Assembly (NCBI GenBank): GCA_002477475.1
Contig: DLPX01000064.1
Span: 1-14,303 of the forward strand
Reading direction: 5' to 3'
Origin: Proteobacteria bacterium UBA7447
Lineage (GTDB): Bacteria > Pseudomonadota > Gammaproteobacteria > Arenicellales > UBA868
Length of the DNA stretch: 14,303 nt
Shown in pieces: positions 6,447 through 14,289 of the stretch. The notes beneath the pieces were generated by a model, which saw only the letters and a program-made list of their open reading frames with translations, did no database searches and was not told where the DNA came from. Both the position numbers and the translations under genes were made by a program. The first letter of the stretch is position 1. Every line of letters starts with the position of its first letter.

Positions 6447-6917
6447 TTACGCTTCAAGCCCGGCAGCAAGCGTCGCGCTGCGACGCATCTTGTCATAGCC
6501 CGTGCTGTCTTCTGCCACATAGGCTAGTGCAGTCGTCGGGCAGGCCTCCACACACATAGGCTCACCGCCGCACAGGTCGCACTTGGTCACGACACCAGAA
6601 TCTGGATCATAGTTAATGGCGCCAAACGGGCAGGCGATCGTACACACCTTGCACCCCACACAGGCCTCCGCTGAGACTTCCTTCGCGCCCGTTGCCGGAT
6701 TGACGGTAATCGCCTGCACAGGGCAAACCACCATGCACCACGCTTCCTGACATTGAGTACAGGTGGAGGGAACGTTGATCGCGCCACCATCGTAGATCGT
6801 GATATCCATCACCGACTTCGCCGGGTTAAAGGCGCCGACTTTTCCGTAAGAGCACATCAACTCGCACTGATGGCATCCCGTGCAAGCATCCACTTCCATT
6901 ACCAGTGCTTTATGCAT
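6447..6917 (-). CDS. aorA: Polyferredoxin with four [4Fe-4S] clusters, AOR electron-transfer subunit
   Basis: 156-residue iron-sulfur protein with sixteen Cys arranged in four cluster-binding sets: C12, C15, C18, C22; C53, C56, C61, C65; C86, C89, C92, C96; C113, C116, C122, C126. The layout is that of the DmsB/HycB/CooF-like 4Fe-4S family, in which paired motifs exchange ligands. There is no signal or Tat peptide, so it acts in the cytoplasm. In the Aromatoleum AOR complex the equivalent subunit carries electrons between many AorB protomers and the flavin subunit and forms filaments. The gene order and cluster count here agree with that, but polymerisation is inference. The ATG at 6917 has an AGGA seven bases upstream. 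It is the first gene of the minus-strand aor block and is read from the 336-bp divergent region. The C-terminal 25 residues lack cysteines and are mildly helical. Confidence 0.9.
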   Translation of the reverse strand: MHKALVMEVDACTGCHQCELMCSYGKVGAFNPAKSVMDITIYDGGAINVPSTCTQCQEAWCMVVCPVQAITVNPATGAKEVSAEACVGCKVCTIACPFGAINYDPDSGVVTKCDLCGGEPMCVEACPTTALAYVAEDSTGYDKMRRSATLAAGLEA

Positions 6918-7253
6918 TCCGAATTCCTATAAAATCAGCGGTTCGCAGATCAGTCACTTCGCGCTACCCTAAAATTAGCCAGTTCTCGACGCTTCCAAAC
7001 TTTAGGATCGATTCAGCCTTCAGGCCTAAAGAGACATTTCCGCGTCAGTTCAGGCACATTCTTACATAAATTATAACTTCGATCCAAAATTGCTTAGAGG
7101 CTGAACTACGACTCTCTGAAGCTCTGCCTTTTGCCTTAATCGACGGTATCAATCCCCTAACAACTAAATGTATTTTCCTCTATCGGGCTCAATTCCCGTC
7201 ATCAGACCTTGCCTGGCCGCCCATCGCATCCAGTAAACCATAAGCACCCGACC
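6918..7253. promoter_or_regulatory. Divergent regulatory region upstream of aorA and the flippase-like gene
   Basis: 336 bases without a gene, AT-richer than the flanking genes. For aorA, a perfect TATAAT (minus strand, 7075-7070) would give a leader of about 145 nt, but its -35 region is poor (TCTAAG at 17-bp spacing), which fits a promoter needing an activator. Overlapping it on the plus strand is TTCAGG (7049-7054), a 17-bp spacer, then TATAAC (7072-7077), a weak candidate for the plus-strand gene. TTCAGGC occurs twice, at 7019-7025 and 7049-7055, exactly 30 bp apart, beside TTCAGCC at 7012-7018 and its inverse GGCTGAA at 7099-7105. A longer-range inverted pair is CCTAAA (6968-6973) with TTTAGG (7001-7006). 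Promoter and operator roles are inference. Confidence 0.4.
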
Positions 7254-8444
7254 ATGCCTGCTAAGAAGCATCTCCTGATTCTCTTGAAGATAACCCTGGT
7301 GGGGGTGCTGTTTGCGGTAATTTTCTACAACATCACCTGGATAGACAGTTACAGCCGACTTAATCAGCAAGGTGTCGTTTTGGAGCGAGTCGAGGGGGGT
7401 ATTGTTGGCGCCTGGGATCAAGATACGCTGCGATTCCTTCCGACAGCCTCATCTGAGTTGATCGATCTGCGCAGAGGAGTTCAACTGGACGGCACGACGA
7501 TCGCGGTCTCTCCCGGACTGCCCTCCTATATCCGCAATCTCGACATTGCGCTGTTTTCGCTGGGTGCTCTTTTGTTTTTTATCTTTATCGTGGCGATCAA
7601 CTCACGCTGGTGGTTTCTGCTTCGTGCCAACGGTCTGGGCGTTCGGTTTATTGAGGCGCAGAAGTTTGGCTGGATTGGCCTCTTTTTCAACAACGTGATG
7701 CCCGGAGCGACGGGGGGCGATGTCGTCAAGGCAGTTTATATCGTCAGACGCTGTTCGGGAGACAAAGTGCGGGCTGTTGTCTCGATTGTGGTTGACCGAA
7801 TTCTGGGCGTGGTTTCTTTGCTCGTTGTTGGAAGCCTTGCCAGCCTTCTCGCAATGGATCGTTTCCCGGTATTCGCCAGCACCATGTGGCTGACGGGACT
7901 CGGTGTTCTGGTTTTCTGTTTCTTGCTGATCAGCCCAACTCTGCGCCGCCTCCTCTTTTTCGATGCGCTGGTTGCCAAACTGCCCGAAAAATTAGGCGCA
8001 ATAATCCGGGATTTGGATGCAGCAGTACTGCATTACCGCGGTCATCTTCTGGGCATAGGGGGCTGGATATTGGCGAGCCCTGTCATCTACACCCTGCTTG
8101 TCGGAAGCCTTTTCTGCATGAGCGAAGCCCTGGGTGTCGGTATCGGCATCGCTGACCTGTTTTTTATCGTACCCGTTGCCTCCGTCATCCAAGGCATCCC
8201 CATCGCACCGGCGGGCTGGGGTATTGGGGAAGCCGCCTACGGAACACTGATTGGTAAATTCGGCGCCTCTGCCCTGCCTGGCATCCCCGACGCGGAGCAG
8301 GTCATGCGCACGCGAGGCGTTGCACTGTCGGTCCTGCATCGCGTTCACGTTGCTATCTGGTCGCTGATCGGAGGCATCGCCATGCTGATCGACCGAAAAT
8401 CCCATCCCGATGAGTCCCCCACGAACGACACCAAAAACATCTGA
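7254..8444 (+). CDS. YbhN/UPF0104 flippase-like integral membrane protein
   Basis: Integral inner-membrane protein of the lysylphosphatidylglycerol-synthetase transmembrane-domain family (flippase-like, PF03706 type). Hydrophobic segments lie near residues 7-27, 97-115, 138-150, 174-200, 210-227, 270-288, 300-316 and 362-380. Family signatures are NNVMPGATGGDVVKA (146-160) with the following basic stretch, and PIAPAGWGIGEAAYG (316-330). There is no C-terminal lysyltransferase domain, so it is not a full MprF. Between segments 1 and 2 is a hydrophilic loop of about 70 residues (27-96), probably outside the cytoplasm. The lipid substrate is unknown. I chose the ATG at 7254 because residue 7 opens the first membrane segment; a TTG at 7209 would add 15 residues of no evident function. 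No strong ribosome binding site is seen. An acetyltransferase gene follows 19 bases later. Confidence 0.85.
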   Translation: MPAKKHLLILLKITLVGVLFAVIFYNITWIDSYSRLNQQGVVLERVEGGIVGAWDQDTLRFLPTASSELIDLRRGVQLDGTTIAVSPGLPSYIRNLDIALFSLGALLFFIFIVAINSRWWFLLRANGLGVRFIEAQKFGWIGLFFNNVMPGATGGDVVKAVYIVRRCSGDKVRAVVSIVVDRILGVVSLLVVGSLASLLAMDRFPVFASTMWLTGLGVLVFCFLLISPTLRRLLFFDALVAKLPEKLGAIIRDLDAAVLHYRGHLLGIGGWILASPVIYTLLVGSLFCMSEALGVGIGIADLFFIVPVASVIQGIPIAPAGWGIGEAAYGTLIGKFGASALPGIPDAEQVMRTRGVALSVLHRVHVAIWSLIGGIAMLIDRKSHPDESPTNDTKNI

Positions 8445-8463
8445 ACTGATAGTTTCCCTTTTT

Positions 8464-9081
8464 ATGAAAGAGCATCCTTCCCCCTTCGCAACCACGCCAC
8501 AACCCCGCGACGACGGCACCCTGCAAGTCACCATCACTTACCTGCAAATGGCGCGCCAGCCGACCGGCACACCCAAAAGACCGCCACTCAGCGATCTGGC
8601 GGTGTTTCGGGTCAAACAGCCTGCCTTGCCTTTTTATCGCTTCCTTTATAACCAGGTCGGCCAACCTTGGCTCTGGTACGAGCGCCGAGCAATGAGTGAC
8701 TCTGACCTACAGGACATCCTCTCCAACGAAAAAGTGCATGTTTATGTGCTCTACCGTGGTGGAGAACCTGCAGGCTACGTTGAGCTTGATTTCCGCCATG
8801 ATGATGAGGCGGAAGTTGCCTATTTTGGGCTTTTGCCCTGGCACATTGGAAGCGGGATCGGTCCCTGGTTTCTCGAATGGGCAGTTCGTGCTGCATGGAC
8901 CGACAAGCCCAAGAGACTTATCGTCAACACATGCAATCTGGATCACCCCAAAGCCATCATCGTCTACCAGCAGGCAGGATTTCGTCCGTACCGGCAGGAG
9001 AAAGTCACGATCCGGGACCCCCGGCAAGAACCTTTCTGGAATGGACCGGCACCCAATGCCGGGCCAGATTCAGACAGTTAG
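8464..9081 (+). CDS. GNAT-family N-acetyltransferase (205 aa)
   Basis: Probable acetyl-CoA-dependent N-acetyltransferase; substrate unknown. An N-terminal region of about 45 residues (VTITYLQM at 22-29) precedes the GNAT core. The core shows FYRFLYNQVGQPWLWYERR (57-75), a central strand VYVLYRGGEPAGYVELDF (93-110), the strand AEVAYFGLLP (116-125), the acetyl-CoA loop HIGSGIG (127-133), and the C-terminal VNTCNLDHPKAIIVYQQAGF (154-173), where a Tyr/Phe usually contacts CoA. This is a recognisable proteobacterial GNAT subfamily. The ATG at 8464 lies 19 bases after the flippase-like gene; an in-frame ATG at 8410 would overlap that gene by 35 bases. Neither has a clear ribosome binding site, so the start is uncertain. 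Co-directional tight packing suggests co-transcription with the membrane protein. It converges on parE with a 28-base gap. Confidence 0.85.
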   Translation: MKEHPSPFATTPQPRDDGTLQVTITYLQMARQPTGTPKRPPLSDLAVFRVKQPALPFYRFLYNQVGQPWLWYERRAMSDSDLQDILSNEKVHVYVLYRGGEPAGYVELDFRHDDEAEVAYFGLLPWHIGSGIGPWFLEWAVRAAWTDKPKRLIVNTCNLDHPKAIIVYQQAGFRPYRQEKVTIRDPRQEPFWNGPAPNAGPDSDS

Positions 9082-9109
9082 AAAAAGAGATGGGCAAGGC
9101 CGCATCGGC

Positions 9110-11002
9110 TCAGGCCACCTCAGCCTGATCGCCGCGTTTGCCCAACCAATCCTTGCGATCAGCAGCACGCTTTCGCGCCAGCAGCAAATCCAGCATGGCG
9201 TCCGTCTTTTTACCCTGATCCAGGGTAAGCTCGATCAAGCGCCTTGAATCCGGATCCATAGTCGTTTCACGCAATTGTGCAGGATTCATTTCACCCAGTC
9301 CCTTAAAGCGCTGGACGTTAACCGTGCCCCGCAGTTTGTCCTTTTTGATTCTATCGAGAATGGCATCTTTTTCTGCATCATCAAGCGCATAAAAGACATG
9401 CTTACCCACATCGATACGATACAGCGGCGGCATCGAAACGCAGACCCGGCCTGCGTCTACCAATGAACGGAAATGACGAACGAAAAGCGCGCACAACAAA
9501 GTGGCGATATGGGCGCCATCGGAATCCGCATCGGCCAGAATGCAGACACGCCCATAACGCAGACCCGAACAATCTCCAGTGCCGGGGTCCACGCCCAGTG
9601 CGACGGCGATGTCATGCACCGATTGCGACGCAAGGACCTCGGCGGACTCTACCTCCCAGGTATTAAGAATTTTCCCCCTTAAAGGCAGGATCGCCTGATA
9701 GTCCTTGTCCCGCGCCTGCTTGGCAGAACCCCCCGCGGAATCACCCTCCACGAGAAACAGTTCAGTATGTTCAAGATCCTGGCTCGCGCAATCCGCGAGT
9801 TTTCCCGGCAAGGTCGGACCGGTGGCAGCCTTTTTGCGCTCCACCTGCCGGGCCGTACGAAGCCGTGACTGTGCGCTGCTGATGGCAAGGGCCGCAATTC
9901 GCTCCCCGTCGGCGGCATTTTGATTCAGCCACAAGCTGAAAGCATCCTTCACTGCAGCCGCGGTCAACGACGCTGCTTCCCGCGAAGACAGGCGTTCTTT
10001 CGTTTGACCACTGAATTGCGGGTCCTTCATGCGCAGTGATAAAACAAACGCACAGCGCTGCCACACATCCTCGGGAGACAGTTTCACACCTCGGGGAAGC
10101 AGATTGCGGTAGTCGCAAAACTCTCGGACGGCATCTGTTAATCCCGCGCGAAATCCACTGACGTGACTGCCCCCCTGCGGTGTGGGAATAAGATTGACGT
10201 AACTCTCGGCGAAGACCTCTCCATCATCCTCAAGCCAACTTATCGCCCAATCCAACTGTTGTTCCTGCTGGGCGATGTGGCCGACGAAAGGCGGATCGGG
10301 CACCCTTTCAGAGGAAGCGACCTGGGATGAGAGGTAGTCCGGCAGGCCGTCCTCGTACTCCCAGGTTTCGTTATTGTCCTTGGATTCCTCATCCTTGAAA
10401 TCAATACGAAGCCCGGAACATAACACGGCCTTCGCCCGCAAAAGACGCTTCAGTCGCGCAACCGAAATACCCGGGGAATCAAAAAATACCGGGTCCGGCC
10501 AGAACTGCACCATGGTCCCAGAGTTGCGTGCGCCAATCTTCCGGACAGCCTTGAGTGGAGCGATCGGTACGCCATCGCGAAAGGCCATCTGGTACTCCTG
10601 ACCGCCACGCTTGACACTCACCTCGAGCTTCTTGGAGAGCGCGTTAACAACGGATACTCCCACACCATGCAAACCGCCCGAGTAGGTATAGGACTTGTCA
10701 GAAAATTTTCCCCCGGCATGCAGCCGCGTGAGGATCACCTCCACCGCGCTGACTTTCTCTCCCTTGTGCCGATCCACCGGCATCCCTCTGCCGTCATCTG
10801 CAACAGATACAGAGCCATCCTTATGCAGAGTGACCGAAATACGATGCGCATAACCCCCAATCGCCTCGTCGACACTGTTGTCGACAACCTCCTGAACCAG
10901 GTGATTTGGACGGTCCGTCTGGGTATACATTCCCGGGCGTTTACGCACGGGCTGGAGACCGGTAAGGACTTCAATTGCAGAGGCGTCGTAATTTTCAGCC
11001 AT
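9110..11002 (-). CDS. parE: DNA topoisomerase IV subunit B
   Basis: ATPase subunit of topoisomerase IV, which with ParC decatenates daughter chromosomes. N-terminal GHKL ATPase motifs are EVVDNSVDEA (38-47), DDGRGMP (69-75) and GGLHGVGVSVVNALS (109-123); the transducer carries QTKERL (333-338). The TOPRIM metal site is EGDSAGG (419-425) and DADSDG (491-496), and the C-terminal block RFKGLGEMNP is at 565-574. The length of 630 residues equals E. coli ParE, and the roughly 170-residue insertion of gammaproteobacterial GyrB is absent, so ParE is preferred over GyrB. The frame is open to 11104 but homology begins at MAENYDASAIEVL, giving the ATG at 11002. No strong ribosome binding site is seen. 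The gene stands alone on the minus strand, divergent from xseB. parC is not in the window. Confidence 0.96.
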   Translation of the reverse strand: MAENYDASAIEVLTGLQPVRKRPGMYTQTDRPNHLVQEVVDNSVDEAIGGYAHRISVTLHKDGSVSVADDGRGMPVDRHKGEKVSAVEVILTRLHAGGKFSDKSYTYSGGLHGVGVSVVNALSKKLEVSVKRGGQEYQMAFRDGVPIAPLKAVRKIGARNSGTMVQFWPDPVFFDSPGISVARLKRLLRAKAVLCSGLRIDFKDEESKDNNETWEYEDGLPDYLSSQVASSERVPDPPFVGHIAQQEQQLDWAISWLEDDGEVFAESYVNLIPTPQGGSHVSGFRAGLTDAVREFCDYRNLLPRGVKLSPEDVWQRCAFVLSLRMKDPQFSGQTKERLSSREAASLTAAAVKDAFSLWLNQNAADGERIAALAISSAQSRLRTARQVERKKAATGPTLPGKLADCASQDLEHTELFLVEGDSAGGSAKQARDKDYQAILPLRGKILNTWEVESAEVLASQSVHDIAVALGVDPGTGDCSGLRYGRVCILADADSDGAHIATLLCALFVRHFRSLVDAGRVCVSMPPLYRIDVGKHVFYALDDAEKDAILDRIKKDKLRGTVNVQRFKGLGEMNPAQLRETTMDPDSRRLIELTLDQGKKTDAMLDLLLARKRAADRKDWLGKRGDQAEVA

Positions 11003-11095
11003 AACAAGAATCGACCGGTGGGTGAAGCGCAAGGCGATGATACACGAAGGACTCGACGGATACGGCTGAATCGCGTCCATCAGCGCGTAGATCAA

Positions 11096-11124
11096 TGGAG
11101 ACAACTCCGATGCTACGATAGAAT
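11096..11124 (+). promoter_or_regulatory. Candidate sigma-70 promoter for xseB-ispA(-dxs)
   Basis: TGGAGA (11096-11101, 4 of 6 to TTGACA), a 17-bp spacer and TAGAAT (11119-11124, 5 of 6 to TATAAT) lie in the 183-bp gap between the divergent parE and xseB genes. The start site would leave a leader of about 55 nt before xseB. A short palindrome, GGAG-ACAA-CTCC (11097-11108), overlaps the -35 hexamer. No equally good pair was found for parE on the other strand. Confidence 0.4.
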
Positions 11125-11185
11125 CCCTGAGTAGATGTTCACCCGCGTTCTAGTCGACCGCGGCACAGATCTCTAAGGATGCATC

Positions 11186-11431
11186 ATGGCTAAATCAACG
11201 CGTTCAAGGGTCGGGGAATTTGAGAAATCCCTGAAAGAACTCGAGACCATCGTGGAGAAAATGGAGGCCGGCGACCAGCCTCTGGAAACCTCCCTAAAGG
11301 ATTTCGAGCGGGGAATGGAACTTGCTCGTCAATGCCGGGATAGCCTGCAGAAAGCCGAGCTCCGCGTACAGGAACTGCTGGAAAAAGCCGATGACGCTCA
11401 TGACAAGTCATCAGAAGACGAGGGCTCGTGA
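11186..11431 (+). CDS. xseB: Exodeoxyribonuclease VII small subunit
   Basis: Small subunit of exonuclease VII; several XseB helical proteins coat one XseA catalytic subunit to form the enzyme that degrades single-stranded DNA to oligonucleotides. The 81-residue protein has the family signature FEKSLKELETIVEKMEAGD (12-30), then PLETSLKDFERGMELARQC (32-50) and a helix EAELRVQELLE-like segment near 56-67, followed by an acidic tail. Length matches E. coli XseB (80). An AAGGA (11175-11179) six bases before the ATG sets the start. The stop overlaps the ispA start by 4 bases (GTGA), so the two are translationally coupled. xseA is not in the window. Confidence 0.95.
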   Translation: MAKSTRSRVGEFEKSLKELETIVEKMEAGDQPLETSLKDFERGMELARQCRDSLQKAELRVQELLEKADDAHDKSSEDEGS

Positions 11432-12327
11432 ATCAGTCCGCCGCTCTGCACGACCACTGGCCAAGATGGCGACAGCGCATCGATAAGAGCCTTGAGGACC
11501 TGATCCCGGATGCAACCCTCTCTCCCCCGCTGCTTCATGAGGCAATGCGTTATTCCGGCATCAGTGCCGGAAAACGTTACCGCGCCGCACTCGTGTACGC
11601 GACAGGCCATGCTCTTTGTGTCGGCGAAGATGCTCTGGACCGACCGGCATGTGCGGTAGAACTCATTCACGCCTTCTCGCTGGTGCACGATGATCTTCCT
11701 GCAATGGATGATGATGACCTTCGCCGGGGGAAACCTTCTTGCCACAAAGCCTTCGATGAAGCGACCGCTATCCTGGCGGGCGATGCACTGCAAACCCTTG
11801 CTTTTGCAGTGCTGAGCGATTCCGACTGGCACGCCCTTTCTCCAAAGGTGCGACTTAACATGCTGAATGTGCTGGCCAACGCATCGGGGTCTTTAGGACT
11901 GGCCGGGGGTCAGGTGCTGGACCTGAATATGAACTCCCAAGAACCAACACTGGAAACGCTGGCCGCGATGCATCGATGCAAGACCGGAGCACTGATAGAG
12001 GCAGCCGTCCTGATGGGCGGTCTTTGCGCTACAGATGATTTTGCCACCCTGGCCTGCCTGAAAAACTATGCCCAGCCCCTGGGTCTTGCCTTTCAGGTCA
12101 TCGATGACGTTCTGGACGGGACTGGGGATACCGTCACCCTGGGCAAGCCTGCAGGCGCAGATCAAGAGCGGGGGCAACCCACTTTTCTCAGCATTCTAGG
12201 CGAAGCGCCTGCTCGCAAGTACGCTGAGGAACTGAAGGATAAAGCGATCGACGCATTGGATGACCTCGGAGTTGACACCACCCTGCTGGCGGGCCTGGCT
12301 CAATTCACCGTGACGCGTTCCCACTAG
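11428..12327 (+). CDS. ispA: (2E,6E)-farnesyl diphosphate synthase (polyprenyl synthetase)
   Basis: Condenses isopentenyl diphosphate with dimethylallyl and geranyl diphosphate to give farnesyl diphosphate, the precursor of undecaprenyl and quinone side chains. First aspartate-rich motif DDLPAMDDDD is at 88-97, followed by RRGKPSCH. The second aspartate motif region DDVLDGTGD is at 226-234. Basic GKRYR (48-52) and KTG (185-187) bind diphosphates. The 299 residues equal E. coli IspA. The start is a GTG at 11428 that overlaps the xseB stop (GTGA). One family position differs: the usual Gly-Lys before T/P in the C-terminal KxxGxDxxxGKxTY segment is Gly-Gln here (Q250 in ERGQPTF), so a diphosphate-contacting Lys may be lost. 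It is followed by dxs, joining two steps of isoprenoid synthesis in one cluster. Confidence 0.95.
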   Translation: MNQSAALHDHWPRWRQRIDKSLEDLIPDATLSPPLLHEAMRYSGISAGKRYRAALVYATGHALCVGEDALDRPACAVELIHAFSLVHDDLPAMDDDDLRRGKPSCHKAFDEATAILAGDALQTLAFAVLSDSDWHALSPKVRLNMLNVLANASGSLGLAGGQVLDLNMNSQEPTLETLAAMHRCKTGALIEAAVLMGGLCATDDFATLACLKNYAQPLGLAFQVIDDVLDGTGDTVTLGKPAGADQERGQPTFLSILGEAPARKYAEELKDKAIDALDDLGVDTTLLAGLAQFTVTRSH

Positions 12328-12402
12328 GGTTCAAGTCCCTAAAAAGGATTATCATTAAAGCTTCGTGTTTTGCGTTAATCCCATCGCCTGAATTTGCAGC
12401 AC

Positions 12403-14289
12403 ATGACTACACCGTCTGACTTTCCGACACTGGACACGGTCAACTCGCCTGAGGCGCTGCGTCAGCTCGCCCATCAGGAGTTACCGACGCTGGCTGAAGA
12501 GGTACGCGCCTTTCTGATCGAGGTGACCTCAGAAACCGGAGGTCATCTTGCGCCGGGACTGGGCGCAGTGGAGCTCACGGTTGCCCTGCACTATGTTTTT
12601 AATACCCCAAAAGATCGTCTGGTCTGGGATATTGGCCATCAGGCCTATCCTCACAAAATTCTTACCGGCCGGCGTGACGAGATGCGGACAATCCGTAAAT
12701 CGGGAGGCCTGTCAGGCTTTTTAAAGCGAGCCGAAAGCGAGTACGACAGTTTTGGAGCAGGCCATTCAAGCACATCCATCAGTGCGGCACTGGGAATGGC
12801 TGTCGCTGCGCGGCTTCATAAGGATGACCGGGAGGTAGTTGCGATCATCGGCGACGGTGCATTAACCGCGGGTCAGGCGATGGAGGCGCTTTACAACGCG
12901 GGTGATATGGACGCAGACCTGCTGGTGGTTTTGAACGACAACGAGATGTCGATATCCCGGAATGTCGGAGCTATGTCGAATTATCTCGCCCGTATCCTCT
13001 CGGGAAGGGCATATACCAGCGTGCGAGAAGGTAGCAAAACCGTCCTGGGAACAGCCCCGCCCGTCCAGGCGTTTGCCCGCCGATGGGAAGAGCATCTCAA
13101 AGGAATGGTTATGCCTAGTACGCTGTTTGAGGAACTAGGCTTCAATTACATTGGACCGATTGACGGTCACGATATTGATACGCTGGTGACGACTCTGCAA
13201 AACATGAAGGCGATGAGTGGCCCACGCTTTTTGCACGTCGTCACCCAAAAAGGCAAAGGTTTCCGCCCTGCTGAAGGTCAGCCCATCGCTTTTCACGGCG
13301 TAGGGCCTTTCGACCCCAACACCGGCAAAGTCGAAAAGAAATCAAGCAGCCGGACTTACACCCAGGTCTTTGGCAACTGGCTGTGTGATATGGCAAAAGC
13401 CGATGAACGACTGATCGGCATAACCCCTGCAATGCGTGAAGGATCCGGATTGGTGCCGTTCTCAGAGCAGTACCCTGAGCGCTACTTTGATGTGGGGATT
13501 GCGGAACAGCATGCGTTGACGTTTGCGGCGGGCACCGCTTGCGATGGTGTGAAGCCAGTCGTCGCGATCTATTCGACCTTTTTGCAACGCGCCTATGATC
13601 AGTTAATACATGACATCAGCGTTCAGCATCTGGATGTCACATTTGCTATCGACCGGGCCGGCATAGTGGGCGCTGACGGCCCGACTCACCAGGGTGCTTT
13701 TGATCTCAGTTTCCTTCGGTGTGTGCCGGGGATGGTCATCTTTGCACCATCAGATGAGGCGGAATGCCGGAACATGCTCTACAGTGCATTTTTGCACGAA
13801 GGGCCCGCCGCTGTCAGGTATCCACGTGGTTCGGGGCCGGGTGTGCCCGAAGCAAAGGAAATGAGCCGAATCCCTGTGGGAAAAGCTCAGATCCGTCGAG
13901 AAGGCCAAGGCGTGGCCCTGCTCGCTTTTGGCACCATGGTAGCGCCTGCCGTGGAAGCCGCCGAGATGCTGGACGCTACTGTCGTCAACATGAGAAGCGT
14001 CAAACCCCTGGATAAGGATCTCATTCTGGATCTTGCAGGCTCCCATGAGCTGCTGGTCTCGATTGAGGAGAATACTGTCCGCGGCGGCGCCGGAGCTGGG
14101 GTATCTGAAGTCCTCTCCGAAGCAGGCTGTGCCACGCCACTGTTGATCCTTGGCTTGCCGGATCAGCATGTGGATCAGGGCGACCCCGCGGCCGTGCTCA
14201 GTCAAGTTGGTCTGGACGCGCAGGGTATCCAGGCTGCCATCCAGCGCCGGCGGCCTCTGCAGTCTGTTGCTTCACGCTCCCGCGCCTAA
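12403..14289 (+). CDS. dxs: 1-deoxy-D-xylulose-5-phosphate synthase
   Basis: Thiamine-diphosphate enzyme joining pyruvate and glyceraldehyde 3-phosphate to make DXP, the first step of the MEP isoprenoid pathway and a source for thiamine and pyridoxal. N-terminal domain: DIGHQAYPHKILTGR (76-90), FGAGHSSTSISAALGMA (117-133), and the thiamine/metal motif GDGALTAG (150-157) continuing to N180. Central domain: YIGPIDGHD (249-257). Pyrimidine-binding domain: DVGIAEQHALTFAAG (363-377) with catalytic-site Glu368, and DRAGIVGADGPTHQGAFD (417-434). The C-terminal transketolase domain is complete. The 628 residues compare with 620 in E. coli. The ATG at 12403 is used; a TTG at 12394 would add three residues. 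No clear ribosome binding site precedes it. It lies 75 bases after ispA, long enough for its own promoter, although I found none convincing. Confidence 0.96.
   Translation: MTTPSDFPTLDTVNSPEALRQLAHQELPTLAEEVRAFLIEVTSETGGHLAPGLGAVELTVALHYVFNTPKDRLVWDIGHQAYPHKILTGRRDEMRTIRKSGGLSGFLKRAESEYDSFGAGHSSTSISAALGMAVAARLHKDDREVVAIIGDGALTAGQAMEALYNAGDMDADLLVVLNDNEMSISRNVGAMSNYLARILSGRAYTSVREGSKTVLGTAPPVQAFARRWEEHLKGMVMPSTLFEELGFNYIGPIDGHDIDTLVTTLQNMKAMSGPRFLHVVTQKGKGFRPAEGQPIAFHGVGPFDPNTGKVEKKSSSRTYTQVFGNWLCDMAKADERLIGITPAMREGSGLVPFSEQYPERYFDVGIAEQHALTFAAGTACDGVKPVVAIYSTFLQRAYDQLIHDISVQHLDVTFAIDRAGIVGADGPTHQGAFDLSFLRCVPGMVIFAPSDEAECRNMLYSAFLHEGPAAVRYPRGSGPGVPEAKEMSRIPVGKAQIRREGQGVALLAFGTMVAPAVEAAEMLDATVVNMRSVKPLDKDLILDLAGSHELLVSIEENTVRGGAGAGVSEVLSEAGCATPLLILGLPDQHVDQGDPAAVLSQVGLDAQGIQAAIQRRRPLQSVASRSRA

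Noticed and set aside
6918..7070. Possible Moco/Tuco-type riboswitch in the aorA leader
   Set aside because: A cofactor riboswitch would make sense here, but I could not identify its conserved core by eye. A covariance-model search with the Moco RNA family would decide it.
9099..9109. GCCG-CAT-CGGC palindrome in the gap between the acetyltransferase gene and parE
   Set aside because: Only 4 bp of stem with a 3-base loop and no T run on either strand, so it is not supportable as a terminator.
11003..11104. 34-residue N-terminal extension of parE
   Set aside because: ParE homology starts at MAENYDASAIEVL, giving exactly 630 residues; the extension lies in the divergent promoter gap.
12328..12402. 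Terminator or promoter between ispA and dxs
   Set aside because: No stem-loop, T run or convincing -35/-10 pair is visible; the gap is best left as an unannotated spacer.
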